From: an uncultured Bacteroidota bacterium
GTDB lineage: Bacteria > Bacteroidota > Bacteroidia > Flavobacteriales > Flavobacteriaceae
Length of the DNA: 64,000 bases
Direction of reading: 5' to 3'
Assembly: GCA_902582405.1 (NCBI GenBank)
Contig: CACHSA010000001.1
Span: 1 to 64,000, forward strand
The notes below the pieces were generated by a model, which was not told the DNA's origin, ran no database searches, and saw only the letters and a program-made list of their open reading frames with translations. Positions 38,325-49,061 of this stretch are shown one piece after another. Positions within the stretch are counted from its first letter, which is position 1; each line of letters begins with the position of its first letter. The position numbers were made by a program, and so were the translations under genes.

Positions 38325-39245
38325 CTACTCTGAAGGAATTGAAATTGTATAAACCTTTCTTGATTTGTTGTTCAAATGATTTTCTAACAACCATGGATTG
38401 TGAATTTTAAGGGCTTTATACGTTAATCCAAATTTTTTCGAAAAATCAGAAATATTATTTATTGGGGTATTTATTTTTATTTTATCGTATTTGATTGGAT
38501 TATACATATCTTCTTTTTTTATGTAAAAACCAAAACTTTCGGGAGATTCAATAATATTTTTTAACGCTATAATTCTAAAAATGTATCTTTTTGTTTCCTC
38601 TCCAAATAAAATATTTTCATAAGTTTTTTGTTTTTGATTTGTTATTTTGTTTTGAATTCCGTTTATCCCTCTATTATAAGCTGCTGCTGCAAGTATCCAA
38701 TTACCAAACTTATCCCTAGCCTTTTTAAGATACTTACAAGCTAATCTTGTAGATAGATCTAAATTATATCTTTCATCAACATTACTGTTTATCTCTAATC
38801 CATATTCTTTGCCAGTTGTTTTCATAATCTGCCAGAACCCTTTAGCTCCACTTGGTGAAGTTACATTTTGAAAACCACTTTCAATTAAAGCTAAATATTT
38901 AAAATCAGTAGGCACTCCCTCGTCAATCAAAATTTTTTCAATTTGAGGGAAGTATTTATTTGCCCTTTTGATCATAAGAATTGTATTGGACTGCCAGTAG
39001 GTATTTACCAGCAACTCTCTATCCATTCTTTCAAATAAATCTTGGTCATTTAGATTGATTTCCTCTCCAGCAAATGAAACTTTTTTTGGAATTGAAATAG
39101 AATATATTTTATAATTTGACTCATTCCCGTTAGTTAAAAATCTAGTTTTTGAAATTCCAAATGAAATTAGAAACAAAAAAAATAAAATAGCTGGTAAGGA
39201 AATATTGTTTAATAATTTCAGTTTTGTAAAAAAAATTTTTTTCAT
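38325..39245 (-). CDS. Membrane-bound lytic murein transglycosylase (MltD-like SLT domain)
   Basis: GVPTDFKYLALIESGFQNVTSPSGAKGFWQIMKTTGKEYGLEIN...AAAAYNRGINGI. Confidence 0.92.
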   Translation of the reverse strand: MKKIFFTKLKLLNNISLPAILFFLFLISFGISKTRFLTNGNESNYKIYSISIPKKVSFAGEEINLNDQDLFERMDRELLVNTYWQSNTILMIKRANKYFPQIEKILIDEGVPTDFKYLALIESGFQNVTSPSGAKGFWQIMKTTGKEYGLEINSNVDERYNLDLSTRLACKYLKKARDKFGNWILAAAAYNRGINGIQNKITNQKQKTYENILFGEETKRYIFRIIALKNIIESPESFGFYIKKEDMYNPIKYDKIKINTPINNISDFSKKFGLTYKALKIHNPWLLENHLNNKSRKVYTISIPSE

Positions 39246-39317
39246 ATATCACTTCAAAATTTTCCATTTATATCTATTTAAAGTTAAATTAATAAAGGCT
39301 AATATCACTATATTTGC

Positions 39318-41540
39318 ATGCAAAAACTGAAAAAAATTAAAAAGTTTTTCCTCTTACTCATATTTCTAAATATAAAATTAGCCTATGGACAATCTGCTAA
39401 TGCAGTCTTTATCGACTCTGATATAAAAGTTGACGGCATACCTGATGAAACTGAATGGAATAAAGCAAAATTTAACTCCGAGTTTTGGCAATATTTCCCC
39501 CTTGACTCAATCAAAGCTCCAGATCAAACAAAATTTAAGGTTTTGTACAATAACGAAAATTTATATGTGCTTATTATTTCTGATTTTGGGGATGAAGACT
39601 ACGTAGTTTCATCTCTTAAGAGGGATTGGAGTTCCAGAAACAATGATTCAATGACATTAGTTCTAGATACGTTTAATGATGCAACGAATGCTTTTCTTTT
39701 TGGAATTTCAGCAGAAGGAGTTAGAAGAGAAGGTTTAATCTCTAATGGAGGAAACAGGAGCAGTAGCAGTAGAGGTGGAGGTGATTACACTTTTTCCTGG
39801 GATGTTAAATGGGAAGGTGAAATTAAAAAAAATAAAAATTCCCTAACAGCTGAATTTAAAATCCCTCTGGCAAGCTTAAGATTTGACAATAAATCAAAAA
39901 AATGGAGAATAAATATTTATAAAACTGATGTTGGAAAAAATAAAAGATCCACTTGGTCCAGAATACCAAGAAATTTAAGTATAGCAGGATTGGCCTTCAT
40001 GGGTGACCTTTACTTTGAAAAACCTCTTGTAAATTCAAGATCACCTATTTTTTTTATTCCTTATATAAGTGGAACACAAGGAAAAAATTTTGAAGAAAAA
40101 AAATTGGTTTCATTTTTCGATGCAGGACTTGATACAAAATTTAGTGTTGGCAGCGGCATGATTTTAGATTTGACTCTCAATCCAGACTTTTCACAAGTAG
40201 AAGTCGATGATCAAATAATAAACCTAAGTAGATTTGAAGTTCGCCTTCCCGAGAAAAGGCAATTTTTTCTTCAAAACAGTGACCTTTTTTCAAGTTTTGG
40301 AAGCAGCTACAATGCTCAACCATTTTTTTCTAGGAGAATTGGCGTGGCTAAGGATTTAAACGGGAATACCATACAAAATAGGATAATTGTTGGCGCTAGA
40401 CTTAGTGGAAAAATAAATAAAAATTTAAGACTGGGGATTTTGAATATGGTCACAGATAGTGATCCTAAAAATAAGATTTCTTCTAACAACAATAGTGTTA
40501 TTGCACTTCAGCAAAAAATGTTTTCAAGATCTTTTTTAGGTGCATTTTTTGTAAACAGAGAAAAAATTGGTGAAGAAGAATTTATTAATGACCAAGAAGA
40601 TTATAACCGCGTCATTGGTATAGACTACAACTTACAATCTAAAGACAACAAATGGGTAGGGAAAATTTGGTATCATAAGTCTTTCCAGACAAACAACGAT
40701 GAAAATAATTTTTCAAACGGATTCAGACTAATTTATAACTCAAGAAAAAATAATTTTAGATTATTTACAGGACAAAAAAGTGAAGATTTTAGTTCGGATT
40801 TAGGCTTTATTCAAAGAACTGGAGTGAAATCTCACTTTATCAATTACGGCCACAGACTTTGGATTGATTCAAAAAAAATTAGATCTATTGAGTTTAGTCA
40901 ACAACTTTATTTTGTGAACAAACCTGATTTGTCAAATCTCGTGACCGACAGAAATTATGAGACTAAAAGCGAGATTTCATTTACTAACCAGTCTAGGTTT
41001 GAAATATCATATAATCGGAGATATACATTCCTTTTAGAAAATTTCAATCCTATAGGGGGCGATAATAGCATACCTCTTCCCTCTAGTAGTGGGTTTTATT
41101 ATAATGATGTTGAAATGAAATTCACATCAAATTATTCAAAAGACTTTTATTTTAATTTACAATCCACGTTTGGAGAATTTTATTCTGGGAATAGGGTTTC
41201 ATTCAATTCTGAATTTACAATTAGGGTTCAACCAAAATTTAATAGTAGCGTAAAAATCAGATATGATGACATATACTTCCCTTCAGAGTACACTTATGGA
41301 AAATTATTTTTGATTGGACCGAAATTTGAATACACATTTAACAAGAAACTTTTTTGGAACACATTTATTCAATACAGTTCTAGATCTGACAATTTAGGAG
41401 TAAATTCGAGATTACAATGGAGGTTTGCTCCTCTTTCAGATTTATATTTAGTTTACAATGATAATTACTATACTTATGATAATTTAGTACCAAGAATTAG
41501 AAGTTTAACTTTTAAATTAACTTATTGGCTTAATATTTAA
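39318..41540 (+). CDS. DUF5916-type outer membrane protein with N-terminal CBM9-like domain
   Basis: VFIDSDIKVDGIPDETEWNKAKF...; LTLNPDFSQVEVDDQIINLSRFEVRLPEKRQFFLQNSDLF; beta-barrel-like C-term. Confidence 0.85.
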   Translation: MQKLKKIKKFFLLLIFLNIKLAYGQSANAVFIDSDIKVDGIPDETEWNKAKFNSEFWQYFPLDSIKAPDQTKFKVLYNNENLYVLIISDFGDEDYVVSSLKRDWSSRNNDSMTLVLDTFNDATNAFLFGISAEGVRREGLISNGGNRSSSSRGGGDYTFSWDVKWEGEIKKNKNSLTAEFKIPLASLRFDNKSKKWRINIYKTDVGKNKRSTWSRIPRNLSIAGLAFMGDLYFEKPLVNSRSPIFFIPYISGTQGKNFEEKKLVSFFDAGLDTKFSVGSGMILDLTLNPDFSQVEVDDQIINLSRFEVRLPEKRQFFLQNSDLFSSFGSSYNAQPFFSRRIGVAKDLNGNTIQNRIIVGARLSGKINKNLRLGILNMVTDSDPKNKISSNNNSVIALQQKMFSRSFLGAFFVNREKIGEEEFINDQEDYNRVIGIDYNLQSKDNKWVGKIWYHKSFQTNNDENNFSNGFRLIYNSRKNNFRLFTGQKSEDFSSDLGFIQRTGVKSHFINYGHRLWIDSKKIRSIEFSQQLYFVNKPDLSNLVTDRNYETKSEISFTNQSRFEISYNRRYTFLLENFNPIGGDNSIPLPSSSGFYYNDVEMKFTSNYSKDFYFNLQSTFGEFYSGNRVSFNSEFTIRVQPKFNSSVKIRYDDIYFPSEYTYGKLFLIGPKFEYTFNKKLFWNTFIQYSSRSDNLGVNSRLQWRFAPLSDLYLVYNDNYYTYDNLVPRIRSLTFKLTYWLNI

Positions 41541-41542
41541 TA

Positions 41543-42244
41543 ATGAAATCTTACATAAAATATCTATGTTTATTGCTTTTTTTTAATTGCACTAACGACT
41601 CAGTCAAAAATCTTAACATTTCTGGGAGAGTAAAAGGGCTAAGAAAGGGTAAATTGTATTTGCAAAAGTATATAAATGATACAACATTAATTAATATTGA
41701 TTCTTTAAAAATTGAAGGTATTGAAACTTTTGAATTTAATGATAGCTTAAGTGAAGCACAATTTTATTTTCTCACATTAAAAAAAGATGAAACTGATACC
41801 ACTTTACAAAAAATTCCTTTTTTTGCAGAAAAGGGTAAAATTAAAATTAACACAAGATTAAATACATTTTTAAGCAGTGCTAAAGTTGATGGGTCAGAAA
41901 ACCAAATACTCTGGGATGAGTATTTAATGATTATGAGGAAATTTAATAATCAAAATATTGAACTAGTTAAAGATTATTTAGAAAAAAAGGGTGAATTTGA
42001 TTCTAAACAAAGGGATGATATATTTGAAAAAAAGAATAATTTGATAAAAAGAAAAAAAGTACTTTTTTCTTTAAATTTTGCTATGAATAATTCAGATAAA
42101 GAAATATCCGCTTATATAGGGCTCTATGAATTAAACAATATTTCAAAAAAATATTTAGATAGCCTATATTCTAAATTAAATAAAGAAGTTAAAAGTTCAT
42201 TTTATGGAAAAAAACTTAAAAAGAAACTAGATGGTTTGATTTAG
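41543..42244 (+). CDS. Lipoprotein with DUF4369-like domain
   Basis: Lipobox-like LLLFFNCTND; ISGRVKGLRKGKLYLQKYINDTTLINIDSLKIEG. Confidence 0.7.
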   Translation: MKSYIKYLCLLLFFNCTNDSVKNLNISGRVKGLRKGKLYLQKYINDTTLINIDSLKIEGIETFEFNDSLSEAQFYFLTLKKDETDTTLQKIPFFAEKGKIKINTRLNTFLSSAKVDGSENQILWDEYLMIMRKFNNQNIELVKDYLEKKGEFDSKQRDDIFEKKNNLIKRKKVLFSLNFAMNNSDKEISAYIGLYELNNISKKYLDSLYSKLNKEVKSSFYGKKLKKKLDGLI

Positions 42245-42263
42245 AATTTAATTACAAAAATCC

Positions 42264-42788
42264 TCAGTTTCGGTTTTCAATATAAACCTTCACTCTTTTA
42301 AATATAATTTTAAACCACTCAGTATAAATGTTTTGATTTTTATCTAAGTCTAGCTCCAAAAAAGACAGATCAACCCATTTCCAGTCTTCAACCTCTTTAG
42401 TGTTGATATTGGGATTGAAATCAGTAAACCCTACCAAAACATGATCAAACTCATGTTCAATAAGACCATTTTTGAGATTAGCCTTATATATAAAACTGAA
42501 TGCTTCCTTCAAATCGACATTCAATCCCATTTCTTCATTAAGACGTCTTTTAGCAGCATCTAAAGTACTTTCTCCATCCCTTTGATGACTACAGCACGTA
42601 TTAGTCCATAACCCTGGAGAATGATATTTTTTACTAGATCTTTTTTGCATGAGTAGCAATTTGGATGAATTAAAAATAAAAACTGAAAATGCTCTATGCA
42701 AAACACCTTTTCTGTGAGCCTCCAATTTGGGCATCAGCCCTAATTGAAAATCATCTTTATCAACTAGAACAACTTTCTCTTCACTCAT
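42264..42788 (-). CDS. idi: Isopentenyl-diphosphate delta-isomerase type 1
   Basis: LHRAFSVFIFNSSKLLLMQKRSSKKYHSPGLWTNTCCSHQRDGES...RRLNEEMGL. Confidence 0.95.
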   Translation of the reverse strand: MSEEKVVLVDKDDFQLGLMPKLEAHRKGVLHRAFSVFIFNSSKLLLMQKRSSKKYHSPGLWTNTCCSHQRDGESTLDAAKRRLNEEMGLNVDLKEAFSFIYKANLKNGLIEHEFDHVLVGFTDFNPNINTKEVEDWKWVDLSFLELDLDKNQNIYTEWFKIIFKRVKVYIENRN

Positions 42789-42861
42789 ATAATAAAACTA
42801 CAAACTATTGAAATAATTATTTAAATTGTCACAAATTAAAATTACGAATTGAAAATTATAT

Positions 42862-42899
42862 TAAATAAAAAAAAGGCTAGGAACTATTTCCTAGCCTTT
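42862..42899 (-). terminator. Rho-independent terminator downstream of the ompA-like gene
   Basis: Perfect 12-bp stem AAAGGCTAGGAA/TTCCTAGCCTTT (42872-42883 / 42888-42899), then a T-rich tract on the minus strand. Confidence 0.92.
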
Positions 42900-42923
42900 A
42901 CTAGATTTATAATGAGATATTAA

Positions 42924-44258
42924 TTACTTACCAGTAAACTCAACTCTTCTACTATTAGCACGACCAATTGAGGTAGAATTGTCTCCTTTAGGTTTTGTTT
43001 CACCATAGGCTTCAACTTCTAATCTAGAGGAATCTACACCTAACTCAATTAATTTGGCTTTTACTGATTCAGCTCTTTTTTTAGAGAGAGTCATATTATA
43101 CGAAGAACCTCCGTCTTCAGACGCATGCCCTTGTATTAGAACTACACCATCAGGATTTGCCATCAATATTGATTTTACCTCTTCTAGTGCGTTCATAACC
43201 TTAGAACCCATGAGTTTATAACCATCTGCTGGGAAAAGTATATTGATTCCAGCGGTATTTAAGGCGCTAAGAACTTCCTCTTTGACCTCTGGGCAACCAT
43301 CATCACTGGTTCCAGCCTCGTTGGGACATTTGTCATATTTGTCCGCAATGCCATCGCCATCTGAATCTGGACAACCCTTCGTAGATTCAGTACCTGCATC
43401 ATTTGGACACTCATCATCACTATCTTTAATTCCATCTCCATCACTGTCAGGACAACCCCCTAATTCTTTAACTCCCGGTGTGTCTGGACAATCGTCATCT
43501 TTATCGACAACACCATCTCCGTCTGAATCAGGACATCCATTGTTTTCGACAGAGCCTGCTTCTTCTGGACAATCATCTTCACCATCTTGAATTCCGTCGC
43601 CGTCGGTATCTGGACAGCCTTCAAATTCTTTTAATCCAGGAACATCTGGACACTTATCTTTTTTATCACTAACTCCATCTTTGTCGCTGTCACCACTTCC
43701 AAATCCGTAACTAACACCAAGAGAAATCAAACTATAACTTACTTCAGGATTTTCAGTTATTTTAGCCATTTGAATTTCTGCAAAGGCTCCAAAGTTGTCT
43801 CCCAGGGCTAAATCAAACCCAACAGCACCAAAATTTGAATAATCGGTAAATTTTGAAAAACTGTCCGTTCCATCCTTAAGAGATGTGGTTCCATAAACTC
43901 CTGCTTTCAGGTAAGGACTAAAAGACTTATCGGTTGAAAATCCATATTTTAGGCCAACGTGAGTACTGTAAAAATCGAAATCTTTCCCCCCGGAGGCATC
44001 ATTTTTAATTTTTCCAAGAGATAATTGTCCACCTACTGACAATCCTCCAAATATTCTTCTGTAAAGCATCAAAGATGGGGCTCCAACAGAACCACTTAAA
44101 TCGTTAGAAGAAACTGTTGATCCTCTTGTAATTATGTCATCTGATATAGATGGCACAGTTAGACCAAGGCTTATTTGCCATGGGTTAGAGGCAGTTTGAG
44201 CAAAAACTCCTGCAGTAGTTAGGAGCAAAGTTGCAATAAGTATTTTATGTAATTTCAT
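42924..44258 (-). CDS. OmpA family outer membrane protein with thrombospondin type-3 repeats
   Basis: N-terminal beta-barrel; five DxDGDGxxDxxDxCP units; OmpA C-term GINILFPADGYKL...VVLIQGHASEDGGSSYNMTLSKKRAESVKAKLIELGVDSSRLEVEAYGETKP...GRANSRRVEF. Confidence 0.95.
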   Translation of the reverse strand: MKLHKILIATLLLTTAGVFAQTASNPWQISLGLTVPSISDDIITRGSTVSSNDLSGSVGAPSLMLYRRIFGGLSVGGQLSLGKIKNDASGGKDFDFYSTHVGLKYGFSTDKSFSPYLKAGVYGTTSLKDGTDSFSKFTDYSNFGAVGFDLALGDNFGAFAEIQMAKITENPEVSYSLISLGVSYGFGSGDSDKDGVSDKKDKCPDVPGLKEFEGCPDTDGDGIQDGEDDCPEEAGSVENNGCPDSDGDGVVDKDDDCPDTPGVKELGGCPDSDGDGIKDSDDECPNDAGTESTKGCPDSDGDGIADKYDKCPNEAGTSDDGCPEVKEEVLSALNTAGINILFPADGYKLMGSKVMNALEEVKSILMANPDGVVLIQGHASEDGGSSYNMTLSKKRAESVKAKLIELGVDSSRLEVEAYGETKPKGDNSTSIGRANSRRVEFTGK

Positions 44259-44275
44259 ATTCTATAATTTGTTAA

Positions 44276-44283
44276 CAAACTTA
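44276..44283 (-). promoter_or_regulatory. Candidate Bacteroidota -7 promoter element (TAnnTTTG) for the ompA-like gene
   Basis: TAAGTTTG on minus strand 18 nt upstream of the ATG; no clear -33 TTG identified. Confidence 0.35.
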
Positions 44284-44530
44284 GCTTCTATATTGTATTA
44301 ATAAGAAAAACTGTCGTAAATATACAATATTTGAACAATTTCTCAAAATGATTTTTTTAATTGAAATGATATAAATTACACTATTTTAAAACACTAAACG
44401 ATGTTGATTATTTTTTAAATTAAATCAAAAACAATTGTTGGGTTTTTTATATATATTTTTCCGATAAAAGGGCTTTTGGTAAGAATTTTTTCCAAATAAA
44501 AACCACAAGAGTATAGGAGTTATAAAAAGT

Positions 44531-44603
44531 GACCCAGGGAGGATTCGAACCCCCAACCCTCAGAGCCGAAATCTGATATTCTATCCAGTTGAACTACTGG
44601 GCC
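44531..44603 (-). tRNA. tRNA-Arg (anticodon UCG)
   Basis: GGCCCAG TA GTTCAACTGGATAGAAT A TCAGA TTTCGGC TCTGA GGGTT GGGGG TTCGAAT CCTCC CTGGGTC folds as a cloverleaf. Confidence 0.96.
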
Positions 44604-44642
44604 TCTTTTTAAAATAAAATTAATTAAAAATACTTTTGTGTT

Positions 44643-45095
44643 TTACTTAGATAGTTTCTGCCGTACAATATTTGAAATTGTCTTTCCATCTGCTTTCCCC
44701 TCCGTTTTGCTTACAACCTCTTTAATAACTTTACCTATGTCCTTTAAACCGTTTGCCTTAATATCTTCTATAACTTTTGAAACAACAATATTAATTTCCT
44801 GATTTGTTAATTGCTTTGGTAAGAATTTAGATATATAGTTTGCTTGAGCCTGTTCAATTCTTGCCAAATCTAAACGATTCTGATTCGTAAAAATAGTTGC
44901 ACTTTCTTTTCTTTGCTTAACAAGCTTTTGTAGAATTTTCATCTCTTCTTTTTCGGTTATTTCATTTTTCAATGAATTGGCTGTTTCGTGAAGTGTTATT
45001 AAAGACTTAATAGCTCTTAATGAATCTAATTTTAACTTATCCTTTGACAGCATACATATCTTAAGTTCCCTGTTGACTTTTTTTATTAAAGACAT
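44643..45095 (-). CDS. GatB/YqeY domain-containing protein
   Basis: LKICMLSKDKLKLDSLRAIKSLI...KQRKESATIFTNQNRLDLARIEQAQANYISKFLPKQL. Confidence 0.93.
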   Translation of the reverse strand: MSLIKKVNRELKICMLSKDKLKLDSLRAIKSLITLHETANSLKNEITEKEEMKILQKLVKQRKESATIFTNQNRLDLARIEQAQANYISKFLPKQLTNQEINIVVSKVIEDIKANGLKDIGKVIKEVVSKTEGKADGKTISNIVRQKLSK

Positions 45096-45105
45096 ACTTA
45101 ACCGT

Positions 45106-47028
45106 TTAATCTACGTTATCGTGAAGAAACGAGTTATTAGATCTTAATTGAACCTCGTCATTTTTATCTTTGTCCAACGTAAGAGATGATTTTTTTTCAT
45201 TTTGAATTTTTGGGTCAATATCATATCCTAGCCTCTTGTATGCTGGTTCTTTGTCCATTTCACTTAGTCTTTTTGAATTGTTTTTAAATGAATAATTATA
45301 CTTTTTTAATTCTTCTTTTCTTATATTATTTGATGCATTTACGATCTCTTTAATTGAACTGTCAAAAGGACTTTCTGGTTTAGGGTCAACTTTAATTTTT
45401 TCTTCTTTTTGATTTGTGAAGTCAATTTTTTTTAGCTGCATTTTTAATTCATCATCATCAATATTTTCATGAACAGGTAGGTTTTCATCAACACTATTTG
45501 AATTGATTTTTTTTTCTTTATTGAAATTTATATTATTTATCTCTTCCTCAGTAGTAGAGCTTTGAACTTCTTTAGCTTCTGAATTGTTATCATTGTGATT
45601 GAAGTCAAATTTAATTTGAGATGGATCCATGTCATCTATGTGCTCAAAATCGAAAACTTCAATTGAGTCACTAAACTCATTTTTTTCAGAAGATTGAACC
45701 TCGTTGACCTTTTCCTCTTCAAAATAAAATGGAACCTCTTTTGATGTTATTTCAATATCCTTAATATTTTCATTAGTTTTAATTAAGTTACTTTCAACAA
45801 ATTGATCACTTTCTTTTTTTATTTCATTAATATTTGACTTTTCTTTAAAATCTAACTCCTGATCTCCATAGGGTATTTCACTAACTTTCTCATGATCATC
45901 TAACTTTTCGTTGGAATTGAATAATTCTTCATTGTGAACCTCAGTTTTGGTATCACTCAAATCCTGAATAAAAGACTGTTCTTCTTCAAGTGTATGAATA
46001 ATTTTTTTAGCTTCTGTGTTTACGATTTCATCTTGCTGTTCAGAGTTGAATCCAGTAGCTATAATCGTTACTGAAACACCTTGTTTAAGGTTTTTATCCT
46101 CGCCTATACCCATTATAATATTTGTATTATTTCCAGCCTCGGTTTGGATAAAATCATTTATTTCACCAATTTCATCAATTGTAATTTCATCTTCTCCAGA
46201 AACAATGAGCAACAAAACATTTTTACATCCTTTAATCTTATTATCGTTTAATAAAGGGGAGTCAAGAGCCTTAACAACTGATTCTTCTGCTCTATTTGAT
46301 CCATTTGCAACAGCGGAGCCCATTATTGCGGTTCCACTATTGCTAAGAACTGTTTTAGCATCTTTTAAGTCAATATTCTGTCTATAATGATGAGTAATAA
46401 CTTCTGCAATTCCTCTTGCTGCCGTAGATAAAACTTCGTCCGCTTTAGAAAATCCAGCTTTAAAACCAAGATTCCCGTATACCTCTCTTAGCTTATTATT
46501 ATTTATTACAATTAACGAATCTACATTTTCTCTTAATATTTCAATCCCAATTTGAGCTTGATCAGACCTCATTCTTCCTTCAAATTGAAAAGGAATTGTG
46601 ACAATGCCAACTGTTAAAATGTCAAGCTGTTTTGACATTTGAGCAATTATTGGTGCTGCTCCGGTTCCAGTGCCTCCTCCCATTCCAGCTGTTATAAAAA
46701 CCATTTTAGTCTGGTTGCTTAAAAGTAATTTTATCTCTTCCTCACTTTCTTTAGCAGCTAAACTCCCGATTTCTGGGTTGGCGCCAGCACCTAAACCTTC
46801 AGTAAGAGAGGCACCTAACTGAATTTTAATAGGGACAGGGCTTTTTTCTAAGGCCTGGGAATCTGTATTACAAACAACAAAATCCACCCCAGAAATTCCC
46901 TGTTTGAACATGTAATTGATAGCATTTCCTCCACCTCCACCAACTCCAATTACTTTGATTACGTTACTCTTATTCTTGGGTAGATCAAAGTTAAAACCTT
47001 CTTCAATATTTTCTTTTAATTCATCCAT
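45106..47028 (-). CDS. ftsZ: Cell division protein FtsZ
   Basis: [38 protein letters not shown]; long acidic C-terminal linker. Confidence 0.98.
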   Translation of the reverse strand: MDELKENIEEGFNFDLPKNKSNVIKVIGVGGGGGNAINYMFKQGISGVDFVVCNTDSQALEKSPVPIKIQLGASLTEGLGAGANPEIGSLAAKESEEEIKLLLSNQTKMVFITAGMGGGTGTGAAPIIAQMSKQLDILTVGIVTIPFQFEGRMRSDQAQIGIEILRENVDSLIVINNNKLREVYGNLGFKAGFSKADEVLSTAARGIAEVITHHYRQNIDLKDAKTVLSNSGTAIMGSAVANGSNRAEESVVKALDSPLLNDNKIKGCKNVLLLIVSGEDEITIDEIGEINDFIQTEAGNNTNIIMGIGEDKNLKQGVSVTIIATGFNSEQQDEIVNTEAKKIIHTLEEEQSFIQDLSDTKTEVHNEELFNSNEKLDDHEKVSEIPYGDQELDFKEKSNINEIKKESDQFVESNLIKTNENIKDIEITSKEVPFYFEEEKVNEVQSSEKNEFSDSIEVFDFEHIDDMDPSQIKFDFNHNDNNSEAKEVQSSTTEEEINNINFNKEKKINSNSVDENLPVHENIDDDELKMQLKKIDFTNQKEEKIKVDPKPESPFDSSIKEIVNASNNIRKEELKKYNYSFKNNSKRLSEMDKEPAYKRLGYDIDPKIQNEKKSSLTLDKDKNDEVQLRSNNSFLHDNVD

Positions 47029-47038
47029 GATTTGTAAC

Positions 47039-48361
47039 TTAAGCTTTATCTAAAAATTCTTTAAATTTTTCCGTCCATCGCTCAAAAATAGTACTCCTTT
47101 GTACACTTTCAAGTTTTGTTTGATCAATATCTTTAGCTCCTTCAAGATCTTCATTTATAATATTTTCACCTACAGGTTCGTTAGTGTCAAAATTCTCTTT
47201 TAATGCTGTCATTAGAAGTCCTACTGCTGTAGAAAAAACAGGACTTGTTTGATTTTCATCAGAATCTCCAGCAAGATGTTCATTGGGATATCCAATTCTT
47301 GTATCCATACCTGTTATATACTCAACTAGCTGTTTCAAGTGTTTTAACTGACTACCTCCACCAGTAATTACTATGCCAGCAATTAATTTCTTTTTTTGAT
47401 CCTCATGTCCATAGTTTTTGATTTCTAAAAAAACTTGTTCTATTATTTCTACAATTCTTGCATTAATAATTTTGGATAACGTTTTTAACGAAATCTCTTT
47501 CGGCTCGTGTCCCCTGAGCCCAGGTATGGAAACAATTTCAGTTTCTTTATTTTCTCCAGGCCATGCTGAACCGAATTTAATCTTTAACAATTCAGCCTGC
47601 TTCTGAATTATTGAACAGCCCTCTTTTATGTCGTCAGTGATAACGTTTCCACCAAATGGAATTACAGATGTATGTCTGATGATCCCGTCTTTAAAAATTG
47701 CAAGATCAGTAGTGCCTCCTCCTATATCAACTAGAGCTACCCCTGCTTCCTTTTCTTCTTCACTCAAAACCGCATCGGAAGATGCTATTGGTTCAAGAGT
47801 GATTTTTTCCATCTTTAAATCCGCACTTTTTATGCACCTGCCAATGTTCTTTATAGAGGAAACTTGACCCACAACAACATGAAAATTAGCCTCTAGACGA
47901 CCTCCATACATCCCTATTGGCTCCTTAATTTCTGCCTGACCGTCAACTTTGAACTCTTGAGGTAATACGTGAATTATTTCTTCACCTGGCAACATTACAA
48001 GTTTATATACTTGGTTAATTAATTTTTCAACGTCATTTTCGTCTATAACCTCTTCCGGATTTTTTCTCGTTATATAGTCACTGTGCTGAATACTTCTAAT
48101 GTGTTGTCCAGCAATTCCAACTACAACATTTCTTATTTCTATGGAAGATTTCAATTCTGCCTCCTTAATTGCTTCCTGAATAGACTGTATTGTTTGGGTG
48201 ATGTTGTTTACAACACCCCTATGAACACCTAAGCTTTTTGATTTACCTATTCCAATAATTTTAACTTTATTAAATTTATTTTTTTGACCTACCATGGCAA
48301 CAATTTTAGTTGTTCCAATATCTAAGCCAACCGCAAATTGTTTACTTTCCATTTTGTCCAT
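47039..48361 (-). CDS. ftsA: Cell division protein FtsA
   Basis: FAVGLDIGTTKIVAMVG, GVALVDIGGGTTDLAIF, VITGGGSQLKHL. Confidence 0.97.
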   Translation of the reverse strand: MDKMESKQFAVGLDIGTTKIVAMVGQKNKFNKVKIIGIGKSKSLGVHRGVVNNITQTIQSIQEAIKEAELKSSIEIRNVVVGIAGQHIRSIQHSDYITRKNPEEVIDENDVEKLINQVYKLVMLPGEEIIHVLPQEFKVDGQAEIKEPIGMYGGRLEANFHVVVGQVSSIKNIGRCIKSADLKMEKITLEPIASSDAVLSEEEKEAGVALVDIGGGTTDLAIFKDGIIRHTSVIPFGGNVITDDIKEGCSIIQKQAELLKIKFGSAWPGENKETEIVSIPGLRGHEPKEISLKTLSKIINARIVEIIEQVFLEIKNYGHEDQKKKLIAGIVITGGGSQLKHLKQLVEYITGMDTRIGYPNEHLAGDSDENQTSPVFSTAVGLLMTALKENFDTNEPVGENIINEDLEGAKDIDQTKLESVQRSTIFERWTEKFKEFLDKA

Positions 48362-49061
48362 AATCTAAAACTATTTGTTTATCAAATACTAAGTTTACAT
48401 TCTGAATTTTTACAGAATCTAAGCCTCCTAAATAACTGTATAAATATTTTAATTTTTTTAACTTATGCCTGTATTTAGTGTTTTTCCCCCACAAAATTTT
48501 GAATGGAAACGAACGAACACCCAGTACATAATTATCATTTATTACTCTCATATCAATTATTTCAAATTTAGTCAGTGAATCAATTTTAATTAGTTCAATA
48601 AAATTTATTAAATCTGTTATATTGCTATTTAACTTTCCGTAGAATATTGGTACTCTAGCAGAATATTTCTTTGATAAGGGAACTCTGTATCCATATTTGT
48701 CAATATAAAATTGTTCATGATTATTAATTACTCTGATAACTGGACTGCGTTCCTCTAATTTGACCTTTAAAATTCCCTGAGGGGTTCTAAATACATCTGC
48801 GTTAGCTATCATTGGATTTGAGATAAGTAAATCTTCAAGTACATTCAAATCTAGTGTATCTTTTACTAAGTAAAACGTGCTGTCCTCGCTTTGTATTAAC
48901 AATTTATTAACCATTTGAGAATCTAAAAACTTACCGTTTTCGTGTTTAAAATCAATGTCAACTTTTAATTTTTTTTTATTAGTATTCCTTTTTTGTGAAA
49001 AAAATAGAAGAAAAATTAGAATTGACAATATTGAAAAAAAATAAGCTATCTTAAGTTTCAT
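48342..49061 (-). CDS. ftsQ: Cell division protein FtsQ-like
   Basis: Position between murC and ftsA; N-terminal TM; NADVFRTPQGILKVKLEERSPVIRV...FYIDKYGYRVPLS. Confidence 0.88.
   Translation of the reverse strand: MKLKIAYFFSILSILIFLLFFSQKRNTNKKKLKVDIDFKHENGKFLDSQMVNKLLIQSEDSTFYLVKDTLDLNVLEDLLISNPMIANADVFRTPQGILKVKLEERSPVIRVINNHEQFYIDKYGYRVPLSKKYSARVPIFYGKLNSNITDLINFIELIKIDSLTKFEIIDMRVINDNYVLGVRSFPFKILWGKNTKYRHKLKKLKYLYSYLGGLDSVKIQNVNLVFDKQIVLDYGQNGK

Noticed and set aside
43243-43672. Plus-strand ORFs of 115 and 64 aa and a minus-strand alternate-frame ORF of 61 aa in the ompA-like gene
   Set aside because: Shadow ORFs of the TSP3 repeats in the OmpA-type protein
46016-46387. 123-aa plus-strand ORF opposite ftsZ
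   Set aside because: Antisense shadow of the conserved GTPase core; composition matches reverse complement of coding sequence
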